Shown one piece after another: positions 1 through 7,119 of a stretch of DNA of 10,515 bases. The stretch spans positions 265,985 to 276,499 of the forward strand of contig CAMPET010000089.1 in NCBI GenBank assembly GCA_946803715.1. The letters are read 5' to 3'. This stretch comes from Beroe ovata. Lineage: Eukaryota > Ctenophora > Nuda > Beroida > Beroidae. The notes below the pieces were generated by a model, which saw nothing but the letters and a program-made list of their open reading frames with translations, was not told the origin of the DNA and ran no database searches. How positions within the stretch are numbered: the first letter of the stretch is position 1; each line of letters starts with the position of its first letter. The position numbers and the translations under genes were made by a program.

Positions 1-26
1 GCGCGCGCGTGTGTGTGTGTGTGTGT
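1..26. repeat. GC/GT dinucleotide microsatellite
   Basis: The window opens with a short GC run that passes directly into a GT run of about nine units. It is a simple sequence repeat at the window edge and may continue to the left. Confidence 0.9.
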
Positions 27-401
27 TTATGTGCCCGCCGCGTTCTGACGAGTTAACTTGCACACCACGCAGAAGCTCCGATAGGGGGTGCATCATTTAC
101 CGTCCATATCATGACATAGCTCACTGCTCTCAATCGTCGTGTGGGTGCGCGGCTTATCAGCATGTTCACTGCATGTGAGATAAGAACTTATCGTGACGAC
201 CGACGATAGCCGAGGCATATTGTATTGCACTGTTTTCTTAGTCGTTGCTTTAGTTTTAGTCCAATATTCGGATGTTAGCGCGTCTTAGTTTTTCGAGGTC
301 GGTATTGAAGTTTCCCCTAACTCCGAACAACACTCTTATCGAATTTCACGAAATAGGGAGTCAAACCCTATTTAAAACAGCTTCGGCTGTGTAAACTGAA
401 G
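27..401. other. Upstream non-coding stretch of the EF-hand gene
   Basis: No convincing coding exon is visible on either strand here. The stretch precedes the inferred start codon of the calmodulin-like gene at 402, so it should contain that gene's promoter and perhaps non-coding leader sequence. Apart from the AT-rich element near 369 I recognise nothing specific. Confidence 0.5.
369..377 (+). promoter_or_regulatory. Possible TATA-like element
   Basis: TATTTAAAA lies about 25 bases before the proposed start codon at 402. If it works as a TATA box, transcription would begin almost at the ATG and the leader would be very short. The motif is common by chance, so this is only a candidate. Confidence 0.25.
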
Positions 402-1120
402 ATGGTCGCCAGAGAAATTCTTGCTAATATGGACCTAGACGATGTGAGAAATTGTCAATGTATCATGCAGACTGTTGTCAGTTTGCTGTTGTCAGTGAAG
501 ATTGTCAGTATATGACTTGCTGCCAGGTCATGTTGTCAATGTGTTGTCAATGAGTGATGTGTTGTCAGTCTGTGTTGTCTCCATGACAACACCCTATCTC
601 CATGACAACACCCTATCCTCATGACTACACCCTATCCCCAGGTGGAATCATATCGTCAGCTGTTCAAGTTATTCGATAAAAACGATGACGGTAGTATCAG
701 TATAGACGAGCTGGGTCACGTGTTCAAGATACATCTAGGTAAACCACTCACGCAGGCAGATCTCGACAAGATTATCGGTAAGTGGACCATAGTTAATGGA
801 TACATGCGACCGCTGGAAGTTTTGAAATTGTATCACTATACCGCCAATTAGTGTGAATTTGGTCCGTGGCGATTGCTATTCATGGCAGCCACTTCGCATG
901 GCAGAAAACGGGAAAAATATCGAAAAAACACAAAATTTACTTACAGATCAGGTGGATCGGGACAAGAGCCAGTCCATTGAGTTCAACGAGTTCCTGGAGC
1001 TGATGACCTCTGAAACATGGTGTGAGATTGAGAGGGGGGAAATAATGAAGGTAATTAGTAATTACATCCAATTAAGGACAGTGATAGGACAGTGGTGTCA
1101 GTGAAGTGTCAAGTAGCGAT

Positions 1121-1161
<41 letters not shown>

Positions 1162-1557
1162 ATCAAACNCACACACATTGTCTCGGCGCTAAATCATAAT
1201 CCATGAAAATACAATGTACATTGTACACCGACCTGCTACATTCCCAGGCGTTCGCAGTATTTGATCGGAATAAGGACGGCTACGTGGACGCGAATGAGCT
1301 GCGGTATGCGCTCTGTAACTACGGCGAAGCCATGACCCAAGAAGAGGCAGACGAGGTAAAAAAGGGGGTAATTGGGCTAATTAACTAATTAACTGAGATA
1401 TTCGGTCTGAACAATGACAGATGAAGTCAATCGTCACACCCCACTCCCTCAGCTGTTATCAGTGGTCGACCTCGACAAGGACGGTCTCCTTGACTACACC
1501 GAGTTCAAGTCGATGATGACGGCGGACGAGGACTCGCCCGATTGTCGGCAGCAATGA
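402..1557 (+). CDS. Calmodulin-like four-EF-hand calcium-binding protein, five exons
   Basis: Exons 402-443, 642-777, 947-1050, 1248-1355 and 1453-1557 join in phase into 164 codons plus TGA. The four 12-residue calcium loops start at D26, D63, D100 and D136 and each ends in Glu. The 26-residue step from E74 to D100 and the 36-residue step from loop 3 to loop 4 equal those of calmodulin. Loop 1 to loop 2 is one residue longer than in calmodulin. Loop 2 (DRDKSQSIEFNE) has Gln where the central Gly is expected; the other loops keep Gly. The protein is probably a cytosolic calcium sensor of the calmodulin/troponin C superfamily; its target is unknown. The first exon codes for only 14 residues. 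It is chosen because its ATG has A at -3 and G at +4, and its GTGAGA donor fits the phase-0 acceptor at 642. That exon is the least certain part. Intron 3 carries a CA microsatellite. The gene converges on the dehydrogenase gene. Confidence 0.82.
444..641 (+). repeat. Intron 1 of the EF-hand gene, full of degenerate TTGTCA repeats
   Basis: This intron contains many loose copies of TGTTGTCA(A/G)TG between about 450 and 580. They are followed by three tandem 19-bp units at 581-637 (consensus CCATGACAACACCCTATCY). The last unit supplies the pyrimidine tract next to the acceptor CAG at 639-641. GTGTTGTC at 572-579 and GACAACAC at 585-592 form a perfect 8-bp inverted repeat with a 5-nt loop. Confidence 0.75.
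1122..1176. repeat. CA microsatellite in intron 3 of the EF-hand gene
   Basis: An uninterrupted CA run of about 16 units is followed by imperfect CA-rich sequence containing an N at 1169. It lies wholly inside the intron 1051-1247. Its length is probably polymorphic, and the N marks a base the assembly could not resolve. Confidence 0.9.
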
Positions 1558-1617
1558 TCCCCCCGTGCGCGCTGACTCCGCGAGTGCAATACACGCATGT
1601 GTTACGGTCGTGCCACA

Positions 1618-1707
1618 CCATGTTACCTACCATGTACCATGTTACATACATGGTACCATGTATCACAATGTTACAATGTTACCATGTAACATACCATGTA
1701 ACATTCG
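1618..1707. repeat. Cluster of CCATGTAAC / GTTACATGG inverted repeats
   Basis: Variants of the same word and its reverse complement alternate over about 90 bases. They include a perfect 18-bp palindrome at 1646-1663 (ATACATGGTACCATGTAT). There is also a 7-bp stem with a 3-nt loop: ATGTTAC at 1676-1682 and GTAACAT at 1686-1692. The cluster starts about 60 bases after the EF-hand stop codon, so it may be transcribed as 3' UTR. Confidence 0.75.
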
Positions 1708-1868
1708 TATGTCAACTACCTGGCCGTGCACGTGTGTATGAAGAGCTACTCGCGCGAGTTCGCGATCCCACTACATGGAAGTTCAGATTTTACTTTTGTT
1801 TTGTACTCAAGATATGTGTATGCAGAGAGAGAGAAGTGCATGACAAAGGGGAGTACTTTATTTGAGGA

Positions 1869-1882
1869 CTCTATATATAGAG
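1869..1882. repeat. 14-bp perfect palindrome
   Basis: CTCTATATATAGAG reads the same on both strands and contains a TATA-like core. It could be a promoter element, but no gene starts nearby, so it is recorded only as a palindrome. Confidence 0.6.
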
Positions 1883-1973
1883 CGGGATTCTACTCTAGAA
1901 AATACCCTATATTTTATAGAGAAAAGATCAGGGACCATATTTTCCACAGATACGAAGTTAGGACATTTAGCAT

Positions 1974-1994
1974 TGTGTGTGTGTGTGTGTGTGT
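1974..1994. repeat. GT microsatellite
   Basis: About ten uninterrupted TG units in intergenic DNA. Confidence 0.9.
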
Positions 1995-2441
1995 CAGATA
2001 ACTTAGGATATATATTGATATGTCCATGACTTGATAGTAGCAAAGTCATGACGTAAGAGAAATAACGTCTCTGATGGCGGATCATGTGATGGACTCTCGT
2101 CAGTTTTGCATTCCGAAATGTGACTACCTACATGAAGGAAAAACGAAGAACTTGGAATAACACAATCAGAATATCAACGTTTTCCGTTTCGTCGTCGTGA
2201 GCTTAGATAGGAAGATGGGACCGATTAACCATGCAGTGTATTAGGACGTCACCAAAAAATTCTCACCGTGGCTTTTGATAGAAAAAGTTTACTGATTTTA
2301 ATCTAACACGGAGAAAAATAGTTGATGGTTTAAGCTATGAACTTTTTAAAGTGGTATTATATAATGATTGAAATTGATGTGATGACTGATAAAAGATATG
2401 ACTTTCTCATTCTGGAAGATTAAACAGTATCCTCTCTTTGT

Positions 2442-2447
2442 TTTATT
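2442..2447 (-). terminator. Possible minus-strand poly(A) signal
   Basis: AATAAA on the minus strand lies about 37 bases beyond the second TGA of the small candidate frame at 2484-2651. The hexamer alone is weak evidence; it matters only if that frame is expressed. Confidence 0.25.
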
Positions 2448-2483
2448 GATATAATGTCAAATCAACTCAGAACCTCACTTATT

Positions 2484-2651
2484 TCAAACTCTAATGATTA
2501 CCCTACCTGCAGTGGTGATAACGCTGAACTGCTTAAAGCGGTCTGTAGCGTCGCAGCAATACACCTTTCCCTCGGTGCTCACAGCTCGATGCAGGCATCA
2601 CAGATGTGTCAACAATAATCCGACAGCACATAGCAAGTGGACATGTGCCAT
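2484..2651 (-). other. Unrecognised short minus-strand reading frame with one internal TGA
   Basis: From ATG at 2651 the frame runs 17 codons with a signal-peptide-like hydrophobic start (MAHVHLLCAVGLLLTHL). It meets TGA at 2598-2600, then continues 37 codons to TGA at 2484-2486. The second part contains GKVYCCDATDRFKQF. An acceptor-like TTTTATCTATAG lies just upstream of the ATG. I recognise no family. It could be a degenerate small secreted-protein gene, two exon fragments, or chance. No function is proposed. Confidence 0.15.
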
Positions 2652-3012
2652 GCATCCTATAGATAAAACAAGGGGTTAGTTTAAGGTTAAAGTTAAAGGA
2701 CATAACATAACTAGGGCTTTGGGCAATTCATGACAGTGATACGGATGGGAAAATTCAGGAAATAAATATGAGCCGCGAATCTGAACACAAATCGTAACAA
2801 TGGAAATTAACAAACATTTTCTATCTAATCTTTATCTGAAATTAATACAAAACACGAAAACTAGCCCCACCGTACACGGGAACACTGATAAAAGTCTGAC
2901 ATTGCTGCAGTGTCCACGCCACACACTCAATTCAGCATACTTCCACAGTATGGATTCCACACCGCACACCTTTTCAACGATCTAACGGGAAGAAAAGACA
3001 CACATACACAGT
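2652..3012. other. Non-coding stretch downstream of the dehydrogenase gene
   Basis: This AT-rich stretch lies beyond the stop codon of the aldehyde dehydrogenase. It should hold that gene's short 3' UTR at its right end. The rest shows only a small GTTAAA-type repetition near 2676-2699. No exon was recognised. Confidence 0.5.
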
Positions 3013-3017
3013 TTATT
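3012..3017 (-). terminator. Poly(A) signal overlapping the dehydrogenase stop codon
   Basis: The last codons on the minus strand read CAA TAA followed by ACTGTG. AATAAA is therefore formed by the final Gln codon, the stop codon and the next base. A GT-rich tract (TGTGTATGTGTGTC) follows at once, which would suit a downstream processing element. If used, the 3' UTR would be only about 10-30 nt. Confidence 0.5.
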
Positions 3018-6000
3018 GGGGCGGCAAATCAGAGTCGAGATAGTTATAGCCGTACGCGTAGGCGAATGCCGCACCCGCCCCGGCCATCGCTGAGGACACG
3101 GCATACTTGGCATATGATAGACTCCTTGCAGGGCCAGAACCTGGGATATGTCAGTGGTGACTATTGAGTGGATATGAAAAGTGTCAACCTGTGATAATGT
3201 ACAGTGCTACGATCACATTCACATAAGAATCTGAAGGAGTGCACACTGACACACACAGTTCTCTGTACACGCAAAAGCCAGCGAAAAAAGAGGAGAAAAA
3301 CTGAGGAATGCTCAGCTCAGCTGTACACATACTGTGAAGTAACACAAGGGGCGTAGCGGGCAGCGCACATGCAGGGGCTACATACTGGGCTTGTAAAACG
3401 CCAACTGGAACATTAACTTCTGTTTCCAATCCGCATCGTACGGTGGATATCGGATACTGTTGACAGCCTCCATTCCTATCGGTTTGTGATTCACCGACTT
3501 CATGTGCGAGAATGCTTCAAATGTTGCTTTCCCGTGGTACTTTCCTGAACACAGATGATCAATAAATGTCGACAATCTGAGTTAAAGATGATAGGTATCA
3601 CTATCAATCAGCAAAGCGATAATGATTGACTGGTTCCGAATCCCGTGATTACGAGCAATGACTAACCCATGCCGCTCTCCCCTACGCCACCAAATGGAAG
3701 AGTTGGGATACACATGTGCATGAGAGTGTCGTTAATGTCCAGAGTCCCAGTAGACACTCTCTTCTTCACCTGAAATAACGTACTTGGTAAGGCGGGACAC
3801 GGACACAGACACACACACAGACACAGACACAGACACACACACAGACNACACACACACACACAACCACACACACACACATACGCCACACATCTCCCTATTC
3901 TCACCTCATCGACGGTTTTAGAGCTGTTGGAAAAGAGGTATGTCACGAGCGGCTTCTCCCTCTCCCTAATGTACCGTATCACCGTGTTGATATCATCATA
4001 CTCCATAACCGGCAATATCGGTCCGAATATCTCATCTGTCATCAACTCCGAGTTCATGTCCGGGTTTGTGACTACCGTGGGGGCGATGTAACACGTGTCC
4101 TTGTTCGTTTTTCCACCTTGTCGAGGCAGAGGTTGCTATTTAGAGTTGCTCAACAATATTCCCCGATACTTAACTGGGTGCCCGGCATGATTCCATCATC
4201 TCAGCAAAAGAGGCGGATCATATTGAGCTGTCTCCGAGTCAATGGAGACAGTACTCGAGACAGACGATCTAGAGGGACCACTGAAACTTCCACATTAGGA
4301 ATATTATATGATCTCAATGATAAGACCAAAGTACACACTGATCGAGATCTCTAACTCACCGAATGCGACAGTTCCATGGGAGATCAACTTGCTCAACCTC
4401 TGGAAGTGACGCTCGTTTATGATTCGGGGAAAAGAGTCACTCGTCTCTGGATCCTCGCCAAACATCTGCTTCACATGGTGTTCCATCCTCTCGATAAACA
4501 CCTTGAACTGCGACTTGTGGACGTAGACGTAGTCAGGAGCAATGCAGGTTTGGCCTGCGTTCACACACTGGAATTGCAATATGTTACCTACAATAGTTAC
4601 CTACACAAGGACACAAGTATGAGAAATCAATGTCTCCTATCACTCGATAGTGTATCCTAGGCGACACCTATCATGAGACCCACCTTTCCCCAAATGACGC
4701 GTTTTGCAGCCGTGTCGATGTTTGTAGTTTCGTCCACAATGGTTGGAGATTTTCCCCCAAGTTCCAGCACCGTGGGAGTGAGGTGCTCAGCGGCTGCTCG
4801 AGCAACAATCCTCCCCACAGACACACTTCCTGAGGGTGGAAATTAATAACTCCCGGACTCCGAGATTTAGAAATTCTGAAATTATGTACGTTATGGCTAT
4901 TGGCTATAGGGGATACGAGAAAAGTTCCATATGTGAGGGTAGCAAATTGAGCGATCCGTCTAGGCCAGTAGCACCCCAGAGAACTAAGTTTGAATCCCGT
5001 GATAGGTAGGGGAAAGTCACGCTCACCAGTGTAGAATATATGATCCCATCTCATTGCCAAGAGTTCGGTCGCAGTCTCCACTCCTCCCTCAATCGTCCTA
5101 TTTGAGGCGTTCGGGTGTCATCGACTTCTAAATTTTCCAAGACATGACAAGCAGAATGATTGCAAATCGCGAATAATAATTGTACCTGTAGCACTTGGGG
5201 TCAAGATAGAGATCGAAATATTTCTTGATAACAGTGCTAGTAGCTGGGGAAACCTCACTCGGTTTAACCACTGCACAACATCCGGCACTGATAGCACCTG
5301 GTGTGGTTGACTAGTTGGAGTTAGCGGAAGAAAATTCGAAACCCGTACGATATGATATGGAGATCGTTTAAATTGAAAACACTGCATTGGTCTTGAAAGA
5401 GTATAAACTGAATGGATCGTTTTGATTGAGGTCTATCCGCCAACAATAATGCGATAATTGAAAATTGAAATTGACACCATGGAAACATTCACACACACCA
5501 CGTGTAGCCACGTACCAACAAGAGGTGTCATGACGAGGAGTAGAGGGTAGTTCCACGCACCGAATATGACTGACACACCAAGGGGTTCCGGGTTCACGTA
5601 CGTATGATCCAGAGTGTTCACAATATCCTGCGGAGTTATAATGATTCGGTTTTGATTTTTCGGACTTTGAGTTTGATTTTGCTCAAATTCAGATATTCAA
5701 TAAACCATAAGTAATTACATTAATTAACTTCGAAGATCCGCTCAAAAACAAAGTGGCGTACCGTTTTCACGTATCTGTCACCCATCCATGACTTGAGGTG
5801 CTTCATAGCGTAGCCGAGTTCACTCTCAGCTAATCGCAGATCAGTCTGATTCACTGCCATTGGATGCTTCTTCATGTCTTGGTAAACGGCATCAAAATAC
5901 TCCTGAAAGTGAAAAAGATCGATAAGACGAACCACAGCCCTTCAATGATCGATTGTAATTCTAAGTCTAATCCAGCAATTTTGACAATTTGGTATATACG

Positions 6001-6150
6001 TCATACGATAGGCACCTTTTCCATGGCTTTGATCATTTCCGCACACTTTTTGAGCTGCTCCATTCTGTATTTGTAGGGTAGAGTGATCCCAGAGTCAAAT
6101 GACGAGTACAGGTCATTCCGGACCTGCTGTAATTCTTCCCTCCCCGCCAT
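3013..6150 (-). CDS. Class 3 (fatty) aldehyde dehydrogenase, 11 exons, C-terminal hydrophobic tail
   Basis: Minus-strand exons 6150-6016, 5902-5762, 5627-5516, 5297-5186, 5097-5027, 4829-4684, 4567-4360, 4116-3905, 3769-3667, 3544-3386 and 3140-3013 join in phase to 508 codons plus TAA. The enzyme should oxidise aldehydes, probably long-chain lipid aldehydes, to acids using NAD(P)+. Visible motifs are GAWNYP (N118), VVKPSE (K141), FYTGS (G191), LELGGKSP (general base E213), GQTCIAPDY (catalytic C247), EIFGPILP (E337) and [16 protein letters not shown]. The 34-residue E-to-C spacing equals that of human ALDH3A2 (E207/C241). The last exon encodes a small-residue-rich hydrophobic segment at about 479-501 and a tail ending DLPPQ. 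This resembles the membrane anchor of microsomal fatty aldehyde dehydrogenase. The start ATG has G at -3 and +4. Introns are 88-245 nt; intron 8 carries a CA repeat. All key residues are present, so it looks functional. It is closest to ALDH3A2, but other ALDH3 members are possible. Confidence 0.95.
3790..3882. repeat. CA/CAGA microsatellite in dehydrogenase intron 8
   Basis: Imperfect CA repeats with interspersed CAGACA units and an N at 3847 fill most of the intron 3770-3904. On the transcript it is GT-rich. It is the only repeat-rich intron of this gene. Confidence 0.9.
4228..4251. repeat. 8-bp inverted repeat inside dehydrogenase intron 7
   Basis: CTGTCTCC at 4228-4235 and GGAGACAG at 4244-4251 are perfect complements around an 8-nt loop in the intron 4117-4359. 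A hairpin is possible in the RNA or DNA; no role is evident. Confidence 0.5.
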
Positions 6151-7119
6151 TACACACTACTAAATTCAGACAGAATTAACAGAAAAACCACATAATTAAA
6201 CACAGACAGCAAGTTTCACAGAATCTTGGGCTCAGAAAAACGTCTCCTGATGAGCCACTGAAATTTGACAGCAGGTGAAAATAGAACTCTGAGTAGTGTA
6301 GGGTGACACGTCATTTCAGTATCTTAGTGTCAGGTTTCCTCCGTTCAAAGACATACAGGTAGTTTTAACTTCCAGTGTACTGTTACAGACGTATGGCAGA
6401 TAAGATGCCTCGTGCAAATGATAAAAACAACAATTCTCGAGACTTGAGCTAATCGAGAAGAGGGGGACTGAGATGGTATAAATGCTGCGCAAAAGCCAAA
6501 ACCAAAATTATGCAATACGAAATTTAGATCCTGTCTACGTCTTCTCAATTTTAAAACAAACAATCCTATAGGCTATAATAGTACATGAGTATAAGGTATC
6601 ATTTACACATGACATGCGACGTGTTTCACTAATGAGCACTTATCACATAACGTGTGTATTCCAGGTTATCATTTTATCAGTACAGAGGTGTTTCCCATGT
6701 GTACACACACAATGCAATACAAGTAGTTTCCGCGAGGAAAATGCTGGAATTTGCTGGAAAAGGGGTTATTATCTAATATTAATAATGAATTCCTATTTCC
6801 CAGTGCACACGGAGGACAAATAAGAAAGTCATTAACAGAATGGTTATAAAATGTGGCATAAATGAAGAAATTTAACATGCGCAATAACTTGACCTGAAAA
6901 TGACAATATTCTATATCATCATTTTTCCGTGGTCTTTGTAATTATACTCAAACTTATAATTACCATTATTAATTAAAATTTGATTGGCTATTGTGCACCA
7001 AGAATCACTTCTCATTATCGGAACCAGCCAGGATTTCATGTTGATGAGTTTAAGAATAAACAATCGAAATGCATACCTATCACTTTAGAGAAAACTTAAT
7101 CAATTTCGTGTAATTCAGT
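6151..7119. other. Spacer between the Rag GTPase 3' end and the dehydrogenase start
   Basis: About 970 bases of AT-rich DNA without a recognisable exon on either strand. Its left part must hold the promoter and leader of the dehydrogenase; its right part holds the 3' UTR of the Rag gene. I see no AATAAA on the minus strand just beyond the Rag stop codon, so that transcript end is undefined. The open frames present match no family I know. Confidence 0.55.
6304..6313 (-). promoter_or_regulatory. Possible bZIP-type site upstream of the dehydrogenase
   Basis: TGACGTGTCA on the minus strand, about 155 bases before the dehydrogenase start codon, contains the TGACGTG core bound by CREB/ATF and XBP1/ATF6-type factors. 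The position suits a proximal promoter, but a single short match is weak evidence. Confidence 0.2.

Larger units (their letters stand above)
1558..2483. other. Intergenic stretch 3' of the EF-hand gene
   Basis: No recognisable exon lies here. It presumably begins with the 3' UTR of the EF-hand gene, but I see no AATAAA on the plus strand to mark its end. It holds an inverted-repeat cluster at 1618-1707, a TATA-rich palindrome at 1869-1882 and a GT microsatellite at 1974-1994. The open frames in it resemble no protein family and overlap these simple repeats. Confidence 0.6.

Noticed and set aside
450-640. CRISPR-like array from the repeated TTGTCA words
   Set aside because: The repeats are short, degenerate and without uniform spacers, and they lie inside a eukaryotic intron.
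621-1388. Three separate small genes at 621-851, 853-1104 and 1203-1388, each with one EF-hand
   Set aside because: Each open frame runs into intron sequence. Consensus splice sites and matching phases join their EF-hand parts with 1453-1557 into one four-hand protein of normal architecture.
1542-2085. Open frames on both strands after the EF-hand gene
   Set aside because: They translate the GTTACATGG repeats and the GT microsatellite, show no family resemblance, and have no supporting splice or composition signal.
3184-3429. Open minus-strand frame with hydrophobic, Cys-containing sequence
   Set aside because: It lies in the last dehydrogenase intron and overlaps the preceding exon in another frame; the in-phase splice to 3140 explains the coding content.
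3662-4057. A dehydrogenase fragment with a Cys/Val-rich repeat inside it
   Set aside because: The odd low-complexity stretch is the translated CA microsatellite of an intron (3770-3904), removed by GTGAGA and TTTCAG borders.
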